Of a DNA stretch of 20,355 bases, positions 1 to 6,702 are shown piece by piece. The first letter of the stretch is position 1. Each line of letters starts with the position of its first letter. The notes beneath the pieces are model-generated. The model saw nothing but the letters and a program-made list of their open reading frames with translations. It made no database searches and had not been told where the DNA came from. A program made the position numbers and the translations under genes. Source of the DNA: SVFI01 sp045546735 (lineage in GTDB: Bacteria > Bacillota > Clostridia > Lachnospirales > Lachnospiraceae); assembly GCA_045546735.1 (NCBI GenBank), contig JAZQDJ010000140.1:1-20355 (forward strand). Reading direction: 5' to 3'.

Positions 1-321
1 CTGAAAGAGGATATGACAGAGGTAAAAGGCGATATATTGGAGCTCAAAGCGGACGTGTCGCAGCTAAAAGAGGACATGACGGAGGTTAAAGAAGATATCG
101 AAGAACTTAAAATCGATGTTAGAATAGTGAAACTGGATTTGGAAAATGAAGTGAGAGTAAATATAAAAAGAGTTGCAGAAGCGCATTTGGATTTATCACG
201 CAAGTTAGAGGAAGTCCGAAAACCGAGTGAGGAATTGGAAGTTTTAGGTATAAGGGTTAGGAATAATGAATCTGAAATCAGAAAAATAAATAGTAAAATT
301 AGAAAATTTTCACCGGCATAA
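1..321 (+). CDS. C-terminal part of a heptad-repeat coiled-coil protein (5' partial)
   Basis: The frame is open from base 1 and ends at TAA 319-321. An ATG at 13 could be read as a start, but the coding frame and its repeat pattern already run through bases 1-12, so the true start is probably upstream of the window. Residues 1 to about 50 form regular heptads with hydrophobic a/d positions and acidic or lysine residues elsewhere (LKEDMTE, VKGDILE, LKADVSQ, LKEDMTE, VKEDIEE, LKIDVRI). The motif LKEDMTEV occurs twice, 21 residues (63 bp) apart, so the coiled coil grew by tandem duplication. A second helical stretch, rich in Glu, Arg and Lys, fills the rest. There is no signal peptide, membrane segment or catalytic motif in the visible part. 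The function is not recognised; a structural or oligomerising role is only an inference. Confidence 0.7.
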   Translation: MKEDMTEVKGDILELKADVSQLKEDMTEVKEDIEELKIDVRIVKLDLENEVRVNIKRVAEAHLDLSRKLEEVRKPSEELEVLGIRVRNNESEIRKINSKIRKFSPA

Positions 322-333
322 AAGAAAGATGCC

Positions 334-373
334 AAAAACAGTCTGGTTCAAATATGAACCGGACTGTTTTTTA
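334..373. terminator. Bidirectional intrinsic terminator between convergent genes
   Basis: An inverted repeat pairs 336-350 with 355-369 around an ATAT loop (AACAGTCTGGTTCA against TGAACCGGACTGTT, one mismatch). It is flanked by an A-run on the left and a T-run on the right, so it can terminate both the coiled-coil gene on the plus strand and the XRE gene on the minus strand. Its right end touches the XRE stop codon. Confidence 0.85.
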
Positions 374-658
374 TAACTTATTTTTCATTCGCAGATGATT
401 AATTGTTGTATGTATAAATTCAATATCACTTTCTGCAAGACCGGAAACATTAACAGAAGCGGAACTCTCTAATCCCAATAAGAAGTCGGAAGAGACTTTA
501 AATATCGTTGCCAGTTCTACAATGTATTGGGTGGACGGAACGGAAATGCCCATTTCCCACGCATTTACGCTGGATCGGGTAATGCCAAGCATTTTGGCAA
601 GTTCGGTTTGCGTTAATCCTTTTTGTTCTCTTAAACGTTTAATTTTGTCTGAAATCAT
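371..658 (-). CDS. Small XRE-family transcriptional regulator
   Basis: This is a 95-residue DNA-binding protein with a Cro/C1-type (HTH_3) helix-turn-helix over roughly residues 5-60. The recognisable core is LREQKGLTQTELAKMLGI, then TRSSVNAWEMG (the recognition helix) and PSTQYIVELATIFKVSSDFLLG, the standard end of the family fold. The remaining ~30 residues are a short tail with no known ligand domain, so it is a minimal regulator. The start is supported by AAGGAGA about 12 bases upstream on the minus strand. It is divergent from the large surface-protein gene and the predicted promoters overlap, so it may control that gene, itself, or both. Its target is not shown by the sequence. The family call is firm. 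Confidence 0.92.
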   Translation of the reverse strand: MISDKIKRLREQKGLTQTELAKMLGITRSSVNAWEMGISVPSTQYIVELATIFKVSSDFLLGLESSASVNVSGLAESDIEFIHTTINHLRMKNKL

Positions 659-709
659 AACTAGTGAAATCTCCTTGGGTAAATAGTAAAACAGACGTAA
701 AGATATTGC

Positions 710-738
710 ATTATCAAAATGATACTATAAATTGACAA
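710..738 (-). promoter_or_regulatory. Predicted promoter of the XRE regulator gene
   Basis: On the minus strand TTGTCA (733-738) is followed after 17 bases by GATAAT (710-715). The -35 box shares five bases with the -35 box of the divergent surface-protein promoter, so the two polymerases would compete. A perfect inverted repeat, TATCA-AAA-TGATA (712-724), lies over the -10 and spacer and is a candidate operator for the XRE protein (inference). Confidence 0.55.
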
Positions 739-761
739 CAAAATAGTAGTAAGAGTAAAAT
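732..761 (+). promoter_or_regulatory. Predicted promoter of the large surface-protein gene
   Basis: A consensus TTGACA (732-737) is followed after 18 bases by TAAAAT (756-761), which places the transcription start near 768 and gives a leader of about 40 bases. The -35 box overlaps that of the divergent XRE gene. Confidence 0.6.
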
Positions 762-794
762 AAACATTATAAAACAAAAAACCTTTTGCAAGTG

Positions 795-803
795 AAAAGG
801 AGG
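795..803 (+). promoter_or_regulatory. Ribosome binding site that fixes the surface-protein start at 810
   Basis: AAAAGGAGG is followed after six bases by ATG at 810. A TTG codon at 786 opens the same frame further upstream, but it lies before this site and would add only a charged octapeptide in front of the signal peptide. Confidence 0.8.
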
Positions 804-809
804 AAACAA

Positions 810-3800
810 ATGCGAAGAGAGGGAAAAAGATTTCTTTCCATCTTTTTAAGTATTTGCATGCTTTTCGGATTATTACCGGGAATGCCTGTCTATGCGGAAG
901 AAGAAGTGGAAAATCAGGAGCAGACAGCAGTCGGTCTGCTTGCAACAGATTATATGAATTGGGACGGAGAATTTCCGGTTGTTCATGAAGAGGCGGAATA
1001 TACAAAAGATCTGTATACCGGTTTAACGGGAACCACGGTTCATGTAGTTTACAAAGAAAACGCCGAAGCGGAAGCGGTTGAAGCAGGAAAAGAACAGTTA
1101 TCTTTTACGTTTGGCGAACAAGATGCTGTTGAAAGCGGAAAATTAGAATGGAATGTAAATGAAGGAAACGAAGAGTTACTTGATTTGCGTTTTAATGCAG
1201 TCGGCGATTATAAAGTTACGTATAGCGGTGCGCAAGCAAACAATACAATGACAATCCACGTCGGCTATCCGGAGCTTGGTTTTTATGCGGGCACAAAAGT
1301 TGTTGATACGGATTATTTGCGTCAATTTTTTTATCCGGATGTAAATGAGAATACTTTCTATATGATACCAAGTCTCGGGGAAGGATGTTCTATTTCGGAA
1401 AACTCACTTTCCTTCCGCGTGATGGATGAAGGAAATGAGGTTACGGAAAATCTCGATAAATATTTTACGAAAGAAGAAGTTTCTGAAAATGTTTATAAGA
1501 TTTCTGTAACAGAGCAGAAATGGATTGATATTATTGTTTCTGCAACTATAAAAGATTCCGAAGGAAAAAGTTGGTATTCAGAAACTTGGGTCGGAACCGA
1601 GTATAGAAAAACAAAAGACGGTTTAGTTGTAAAAGACTGGATTGATGTGGAAAATGATGTTCCGTTTGTCAATCCGGAGGCAACGTACGAAAAAGAGTGC
1701 GGTGCAGCTGTAAAAGAGAGCAAATGGTTGCATCTGGCTTATTTGGAAGAAGAAGACGGAGAGGCAAGTGCCATTGATTTAGATAATATTTCCGTATCTT
1801 GTAACGGAGTTTCGGCAGATGAAACAAAGGTTTCTTACTCTGTGAAAGACAGTGAGAAAGGCATTTATGAATTTACGTTTTCTGAATTAGGTGAGTATGT
1901 TATCACTTACACGGCAGAAGGCGCGAAAAACAATTCTGTGACAGTCTATGTCGGTTATCCGGAAATTGCCTTCTATTCAGGAGCGGATAAAGAGACAGCG
2001 GATCTTTTGACCGGAGAAGTTCAGAGATTCTCTGATTTGGCAAAAGAAGATGAGACAACTTTCTATTTAATTCTTTATAGAGAAGGCGGAACGATTTCTT
2101 TGTCAGGTACACCTTTTAAAGTATCGGACTACAGAATGGAAGCAGAGTTTACCGAGCCGGGTGATGTTGAGAAATACATTACATATGAAGAAGTCGGTGA
2201 TAATGTTTATAAGATTGTTGTGAAGAAAGAAAAATCTTTCGGATTGGAAGCAAGAGCAAATATTGTTGCAGAAGACGGCGCAAAATGGGAGATCACAAAC
2301 TTTATCGAGATAGAATATGCGCCGAAGAAAGAAGGTCTTGTAGCATCTTGGCCGATGTGGACAGAGAACGGTCCGCAGGTAAATCCGGAAGAAGAACTTC
2401 ACAAAGAAATCGGTGTAGATTTGAACAGACAGACATTATATCTGGGATATCTTGAGAGTGAAGAAGATGAAACCCCGGTCGCTGTAAGTGCAAATGATAT
2501 TAATGTTACATGCAACGGAGACGAAGTGGTTGTAGATTGTTCTCCGAATGGGGGAAACCCGGAATTGACGGAATTTGTATTCCCTAAAACAGGTGAGTAT
2601 ACGATTACTTATCCTGACGGAGCAGTGAGCAACAAGATAAAAGTATACGTTGATTATCCGATGGCAGGTCTTTATAAGACAGATGAAATTTCAGAGGATA
2701 ATTTCATTCGTGACGAATTTGTTTACAGTGATGAAAATAATTCATGCTATCTTTTGATTAACAAGCGCGATCAGGAAATCAGCGATGTTAAGGTAGAAGT
2801 TCTTGATTACTTTGCAGATGCGGCAAAACTGACAACGGTAAAAGAAGGCGAAGTATACAAGATAACTTTGTCAAACGAGGCTTTGTTCAGGGCAAAAATT
2901 TCGCTCCGCTGCGTATGGCCGGATGGAAATGAAGAGCGTCCGGAATATGAAGTTACGTTCCGTCACAAAGATTTTACAGGAAAGAAAGCTTATACAGACG
3001 GAAAAGCCCATACAGGATATGTAGGATGCTACATTTCAAAAGAAGAGTATGAAAAGGGCGTTGTTTATTACAATGATAATAATGCGATGTACTGGGTACA
3101 TGCAGACACTGTTCAGGGTGTTATTGACAAGCTTTCCAAAGTGGCAAACGGAGAAGAAGTATTATATAAAGAAAGCGTAGAATATGATACGGGAATTGCG
3201 AAACCGGATACGGATGATACAACAGAAGGTATTGATATTATTAATACAGGTTACATCCATGTCGTAACAAGCCATCACGGAAATGTGGAATTGCAGCCGC
3301 AGTATGTATCTTCTTCAGGAAATATGAAGGGTATCAATTTTGTTTCCGGTCAGGATGTATATATGACAGTACATGATGAAGTGGACGGAATATATATTGA
3401 AGATAAAGTTTATGATTTAAATAAGCTTCGCGAATCTATTCCGATGGAAGTAGCAGAGGAAATTATTCCGGAGAGCCTTGCAGATACACAGTTTGTGAGT
3501 GTTTACTTAGGTGAAGTATATCATGTAAATGATGTGGTAGAAGGTAACTTATACTACTATACACTGGGCGAGAAGATTACATATGATGACGGTAAGGAAG
3601 CAGACCAAAAAACAGGATTGACACAATACCTGAAGGGAAATGATTATGCTGCTTTGATGGAGCCGTTTATGTATCCGGAAATGCATGTAAATATTTACTG
3701 TGATATGAAATTCGGCGGCCGTTTTGAAAAGCTTTCTATCGGATTTAAAGAGGGTTATGACTACAGCGCAGCTATCGTAAACGGCTCAGATCCTGAAAAT

Positions 3801-5069
3801 TATGAAGCATATGTGTTCACCAGAGATGATTTGGACGGACAGAAAACAAAGGCAGAGAATGCAGTTGTAACTTATTGGGACGGAAGAACGGAAAGCGGAT
3901 ATGATGAAGATATCACTGTTTGGCTTTATGATATCAACTCTGAGACAACAACATCCGGAAGTTTTACGGGAAGTGTCGGCATTGAAGAAACACCGGAACC
4001 GAATGCAATGACAGAACTTACTCAGGAACAGAAAGATGCCATTGAGCAGAGTAACAAATTGACAGTAGATATGAAAGCAGATGCTAAGACGGAAGCTCAG
4101 GTGGACGACGAAGTAGAAATTGCAATCAAAGATGCTGTGAAAGATGAAAGCGCAGACGGTACTTATTATGTTGATTTAAGTGTGTCTGCAACTGTGGAAG
4201 GTGTAGAAGGAACTACGAATATTACGGAAGTAAAAGCGCCGATGGATGTAACTATCGATCTTCCGGATGATATGCGCAAAAAAGGCCGCAAATTCCATGT
4301 AGTTCGTCACCACAAAAAAGGCGGTAAGCATGAAACACACAAATTAGATTGTCATGTATCAAGCGACGGAGGAAAGATTCATTTTAAGACAGACAGATTC
4401 TCGACATACGCAATTGTATATGAAGATGAAGAGGTAGTAACACCTCCGCAGACACCGGTACATACACATACTCCGGGTGAGTGGACTGTTGTAGAGGAAG
4501 CAACAGGGAAAAAGGCCGGATTAAAACAAAAGAAATGTACAACTTGCGGTGAGGTGCTTGATTCAGAAGTCATTCCGAAATTTGTGGTAAAACTGAATGT
4601 GAAGAAAGTAGCACTTCAGAAAGGCAAATCGACAACAGCTATTAAAGCCACTGTTATGAAAGGCGATAAGATTAAGAGCTGGAAGTCAAGTGATAAAAAG
4701 GTTGCAACCGTAAACTCAAAAGGAAAGATTACGGCGAAAAAAGTCGGAAAAGCAACTATTACCGTAACGACCAAAAAGGGTGCAAAGGCAACGGTAACTG
4801 TCACGGTTCAGAAGAAGGCTGTAAAATGTACTAAGATTGCAGTTGATAAGAAGAAGATTACTTTGAAAGTAAAGAAATCATATCAGCTGAAAGTGACAAA
4901 GACACCTGTGACAACCTTAGAAAAGGTAACTTATAAATCAAGCAATACAAAAGTTGCAACTGTAAGTAAAACCGGAAAAATTAAGGCAAAGAAGGCAGGA
5001 AAAGCAACTATTACCGTTAAATGCGGCAAGAAGACAGTAAAGGTGAAAGTCACTGTTAAGAAAAAATAA
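810..5069 (+). CDS. Large secreted multidomain surface protein with C-terminal Ig-like (Big_2) domains
   Basis: This 1419-residue protein starts with a signal peptide (RREGKRF, a hydrophobic core to residue ~27, then PVYAEE) and is probably exported to the cell surface. Residues ~30-700 hold three degenerate modules of about 230 residues. Each ends in an Ig-like edge strand with Y-x-x-Y/TYP at its tip: VGYPELGFY at 151, VGYPEIAFY at 381, VDYPMAGLY at 614. The middle (~720-1050) is not recognised. Residues ~1125-1210 resemble the segment before surface-protein tails that ends in TDRFSTYAIVYED. A short CxxC segment (C1243, C1246; HTHTPGEW...CTTCGEV) follows. The end is two Big_2 domains (~1258-1335 and 1338-1419), each with the TVNSKGKITAKKVGKATITV type of motif. 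There is no LPXTG, SLH or membrane anchor. The N-terminal two thirds are acidic and the last ~160 residues are very lysine-rich. Ligand and role are unknown; adhesion or wall association is plausible. Confidence 0.85.
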   Translation: MRREGKRFLSIFLSICMLFGLLPGMPVYAEEEVENQEQTAVGLLATDYMNWDGEFPVVHEEAEYTKDLYTGLTGTTVHVVYKENAEAEAVEAGKEQLSFTFGEQDAVESGKLEWNVNEGNEELLDLRFNAVGDYKVTYSGAQANNTMTIHVGYPELGFYAGTKVVDTDYLRQFFYPDVNENTFYMIPSLGEGCSISENSLSFRVMDEGNEVTENLDKYFTKEEVSENVYKISVTEQKWIDIIVSATIKDSEGKSWYSETWVGTEYRKTKDGLVVKDWIDVENDVPFVNPEATYEKECGAAVKESKWLHLAYLEEEDGEASAIDLDNISVSCNGVSADETKVSYSVKDSEKGIYEFTFSELGEYVITYTAEGAKNNSVTVYVGYPEIAFYSGADKETADLLTGEVQRFSDLAKEDETTFYLILYREGGTISLSGTPFKVSDYRMEAEFTEPGDVEKYITYEEVGDNVYKIVVKKEKSFGLEARANIVAEDGAKWEITNFIEIEYAPKKEGLVASWPMWTENGPQVNPEEELHKEIGVDLNRQTLYLGYLESEEDETPVAVSANDINVTCNGDEVVVDCSPNGGNPELTEFVFPKTGEYTITYPDGAVSNKIKVYVDYPMAGLYKTDEISEDNFIRDEFVYSDENNSCYLLINKRDQEISDVKVEVLDYFADAAKLTTVKEGEVYKITLSNEALFRAKISLRCVWPDGNEERPEYEVTFRHKDFTGKKAYTDGKAHTGYVGCYISKEEYEKGVVYYNDNNAMYWVHADTVQGVIDKLSKVANGEEVLYKESVEYDTGIAKPDTDDTTEGIDIINTGYIHVVTSHHGNVELQPQYVSSSGNMKGINFVSGQDVYMTVHDEVDGIYIEDKVYDLNKLRESIPMEVAEEIIPESLADTQFVSVYLGEVYHVNDVVEGNLYYYTLGEKITYDDGKEADQKTGLTQYLKGNDYAALMEPFMYPEMHVNIYCDMKFGGRFEKLSIGFKEGYDYSAAIVNGSDPENYEAYVFTRDDLDGQKTKAENAVVTYWDGRTESGYDEDITVWLYDINSETTTSGSFTGSVGIEETPEPNAMTELTQEQKDAIEQSNKLTVDMKADAKTEAQVDDEVEIAIKDAVKDESADGTYYVDLSVSATVEGVEGTTNITEVKAPMDVTIDLPDDMRKKGRKFHVVRHHKKGGKHETHKLDCHVSSDGGKIHFKTDRFSTYAIVYEDEEVVTPPQTPVHTHTPGEWTVVEEATGKKAGLKQKKCTTCGEVLDSEVIPKFVVKLNVKKVALQKGKSTTAIKATVMKGDKIKSWKSSDKKVATVNSKGKITAKKVGKATITVTTKKGAKATVTVTVQKKAVKCTKIAVDKKKITLKVKKSYQLKVTKTPVTTLEKVTYKSSNTKVATVSKTGKIKAKKAGKATITVKCGKKTVKVKVTVKKK

Positions 5070-5081
5070 GATATAAGTATA

Positions 5082-5111
5082 GGGCATCGCAATTTTGGCG
5101 ATGCCCTTTTT
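5082..5111 (+). terminator. Intrinsic terminator of the surface-protein gene
   Basis: A perfect 9-bp stem, GGGCATCGC (5082-5090) with GCGATGCCC (5098-5106), encloses a 7-base loop and is followed by TTTTT. It starts 12 bases after the stop codon. Confidence 0.93.
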
Positions 5112-5390
5112 AATGAAGGTGGCCTACCATTAGGCTTATTTGCGTGTTTGGTAGGTGTCTTTTTTTATAGTTTGGCCCACTAATTCAGTATAAGTAGTTA
5201 GTTGGTAGGAAGAAATTGACTTATTTATGTTTAAAGCGAGAAAGAATATTCTGTTTTTGGCAAACGAAATGCTATTTTAGACGAAAAATGACCTACCAAA
5301 CTGTTAAAAGTAATAATTGGTAGGAGTGTACAAAAAAATATGAGCCCACCAATTTGACAAAAATAAGAATAGGTAGGTCAAACTCAAAAA
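5112..5390. repeat. Gene-free stretch with four inverted CCYACYAA...TTGGTAGG units in two similar copies
   Basis: No coding frame is supported here. Four units of 33-34 bases each start with CCYACYAA or a close variant and end with TTGGTAGG or a close variant: 5123-5155, 5176-5209, 5292-5324 and 5345-5377. The arms are 17-18 bases apart. Units 1 and 2 are separated by 20 bases, and units 3 and 4 also by 20 bases, so 5123-5209 and 5292-5377 look like two diverged copies of one ~86-bp element, separated by 82 bases of AT-rich sequence. Unit 1 is followed by seven T residues and could act as a second terminator. The role is unknown: candidates are protein-binding sites, a structured RNA, or a decayed small mobile repeat. 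Confidence 0.65.
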
Positions 5391-5412
5391 GGACTGTTGT
5401 TTAAAACAGTCC
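5386..5412 (-). terminator. Intrinsic terminator of the LacI-family regulator gene
   Basis: Read on the minus strand, a perfect 8-bp stem GGACTGTT / AACAGTCC (5405-5412 and 5391-5398) with a 6-base loop is followed by TTTTT (5386-5390). It lies 10 bases downstream of the regulator's stop codon. Confidence 0.88.
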
Positions 5413-5421
5413 CTTTCAACG

Positions 5422-6444
5422 TTAATCCAAATTTTCTTTAATTCTGATATCTACAGCAGTATAGTTATATTCCTGCTCCGGAAGTTCACCTGTGGCAAGA
5501 TAAGTAAACAAAATATCCAAAGGTTTGCTACCCTGCACAAATGGTTCCTGGCAAATAGTAGCCGAAATCACATCTTTTTCAATCATCTCTTTGGTCGTTG
5601 TGACTTGATCAAACGTGATAATCGTCATGTCCTTAGAACGGTCTTTGGCGATGACAGAACGACAGCCGCCGTAAACGCCGCCTGCAGCAAAGTACAGGGC
5701 ATTTATTTCCGGATGCTCTTTTAAAAGCTGAGAAGTCATATCATAACTTACAAAATCATCATCGTGATTCATGATTGTTTCCACTACATTAATATGGCTG
5801 TAGTTCTCGATTGCGTGCTTAAAACCTGCAATACGCTCAGTATGACACAAAATCTCGGAAGATCCGGCGATAATTCCGACATTTACATCTTCACCTTTGG
5901 CCATCAGACGCATAAGACCTGCAGCGGTGGCACCTGACTGATAATAATTACTTCCGACAAAGGCGATTCGCTTACAATCCGGAATGTCTGTGTTCAAAGA
6001 AACGACCGGAATGTCCATGGCATACAACTCATTAATTTTGGTTGCAAGCCGTTTATCATTTGTCGGAGAAATGGCAATTCCGTTTATGCCTTCGGCAACA
6101 AATTCATCGATGGCGCGAATTTGTTCTTCCGTATCTACGGCGACACGCTTGATGCTGACACTGCAGTTGTAGCAGGCAAGTTCCTCTTCTTTATGATGAA
6201 TACCGTCGATTACCTCATCAAAAAAAGGATTTCCCTCTCCGAACAAAATAACGCCGAGTTTCAAATTTTTCTTTTGAGCTGCAAGCACAAGACCTGCACG
6301 GTTAGGTTTATAATCAAGAGCCTGAGCGATTTCCAATACTTTTTCTGCTGTCTGCGGATTAACAGAACCTCTTTTGTTCAGAACGCGGTCAACAGTACCA
6401 CGGGAAACACCGGCTAAGTCAGCGATTTCTTTAATCGTTGCCAT
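5422..6444 (-). CDS. LacI-family transcriptional regulator of the pentose operon
   Basis: This 340-residue regulator has the full family architecture. Residues 1-~55 are the LacI helix-turn-helix and hinge helix (ATIKEIADLAGVSRGTVDRV, then LDYKPNRAG). Residues ~60-335 are a periplasmic-binding-protein-like sugar sensor of the Peripla_BP_4 type (LGVILFGEGNPFFDEVIDGI; GINGIAISPTND; VVSLNTDIPD; GSNYYQSGATAAGLM; NVGIIAGSSEILCHTERIAG; ITFDQ; ATICQEPFVQG). This style resembles ribose-type sensors, so an unphosphorylated sugar effector is likely, but its identity is not visible. The start is well supported by AAAAGGAGG on the minus strand. It is transcribed away from the kinase-isomerase-transketolase operon, and two matching palindromes lie in the shared upstream region. 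Repression of the operon, and perhaps of itself, is inferred. Confidence 0.93.
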   Translation of the reverse strand: MATIKEIADLAGVSRGTVDRVLNKRGSVNPQTAEKVLEIAQALDYKPNRAGLVLAAQKKNLKLGVILFGEGNPFFDEVIDGIHHKEEELACYNCSVSIKRVAVDTEEQIRAIDEFVAEGINGIAISPTNDKRLATKINELYAMDIPVVSLNTDIPDCKRIAFVGSNYYQSGATAAGLMRLMAKGEDVNVGIIAGSSEILCHTERIAGFKHAIENYSHINVVETIMNHDDDFVSYDMTSQLLKEHPEINALYFAAGGVYGGCRSVIAKDRSKDMTIITFDQVTTTKEMIEKDVISATICQEPFVQGSKPLDILFTYLATGELPEQEYNYTAVDIRIKENLD

Positions 6445-6522
6445 AAAAAACCTCCTTTTGCCGAATATGATTAGTCTATATTTTATACGCTAACATATAC
6501 ATTTTATAAAGTCAAACAAAAA

Positions 6523-6537
6523 TGTGCTACGTGCACG
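6523..6537. promoter_or_regulatory. Candidate LacI-family operator, distal
   Basis: GTGC-TACGT-GCAC (6524-6536) lies 80 bases upstream of the regulator's start and shares AAATGTGC at its left edge with the operon-proximal palindrome. Its centre is about 126 bases from the other one, close to 12 helical turns, which would allow looping. The odd 5-base centre makes it less canonical than the proximal site. Confidence 0.4.
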
Positions 6538-6615
6538 CAAATTGTAACAAAGTAACAAAAGATAAAGAAACCATTGGTAAAATCAAACAAAATCAAGCGT
6601 TTTACAAAATAGATA

Positions 6616-6644
6616 TTGCAAATAGGACAAATTCATATTATGAT
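6616..6644 (+). promoter_or_regulatory. Predicted promoter of the pentose operon
   Basis: TTGCAA (6616-6621) is followed after exactly 17 bases by TATGAT (6639-6644), placing the transcription start near 6651. The palindrome at 6650-6663 covers that start. The leader is about 50 bases long and holds no other visible structure. Confidence 0.65.
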
Positions 6645-6649
6645 AGAAA

Positions 6650-6663
6650 TGTGCACGAGCACA
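6650..6663. promoter_or_regulatory. Candidate LacI-family operator over the transcription start
   Basis: TGTGC-ACGA-GCACA is a 14-bp palindrome with perfect 5-bp arms and a central CG, the usual form of LacI/GalR-family operators. It begins six bases after the -10 box, where a bound repressor would block initiation. It is the best candidate site for the divergent LacI-family protein. Confidence 0.6.
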
Positions 6664-6690
6664 CAGAGAAGGTTTAGATAGAAAAAGAGA

Positions 6691-6696
6691 AGGAGG
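6691..6696 (+). promoter_or_regulatory. Ribosome binding site that fixes the kinase start at 6703
   Basis: AGGAGG directly abuts an ATG at 6697, which leaves no spacing. The next in-frame ATG at 6703 is six bases away and gives an N-terminus (MLYIGVDLGTS) typical of xylulokinases. Confidence 0.8.
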
Positions 6697-6702
6697 ATGG
6701 AT

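Noticed and set aside
661..1005. Minus-strand open frame of 114 codons in the XRE/surface-protein divergent region
   Set aside because: It covers both predicted promoters and the signal-peptide region of the surface protein, has no supporting ribosome site, and has no recognisable domain.
5217..5290. Possible small RNA or short gene between the two repeat copies
   Set aside because: The stretch is AT-rich, has no ribosome site with a sensible frame, and no convincing -35/-10 pair or terminator of its own.
5123..5377. CRISPR array interpretation of the regular repeats
   Set aside because: Only an 8-base arm is shared, arms alternate in orientation, there are four units, spacing is uneven between the pairs (82 bases), and no cas gene is nearby.
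334..5412. Shared GGACTGTT / AACAGTCC stem core in the terminators of the XRE and LacI genes
   Set aside because: The similarity covers about eight bases within otherwise different hairpins, which is readily explained by chance among GC-poor terminators.
6590..6606. Possible CcpA (cre) site AAGCGTTTTACA upstream of the pentose operon promoter
   Set aside because: Only the core AAGCGTTTT fits. Four or five positions of the cre consensus mismatch, and such AT-rich matches are expected by chance. It would need CcpA-binding data.
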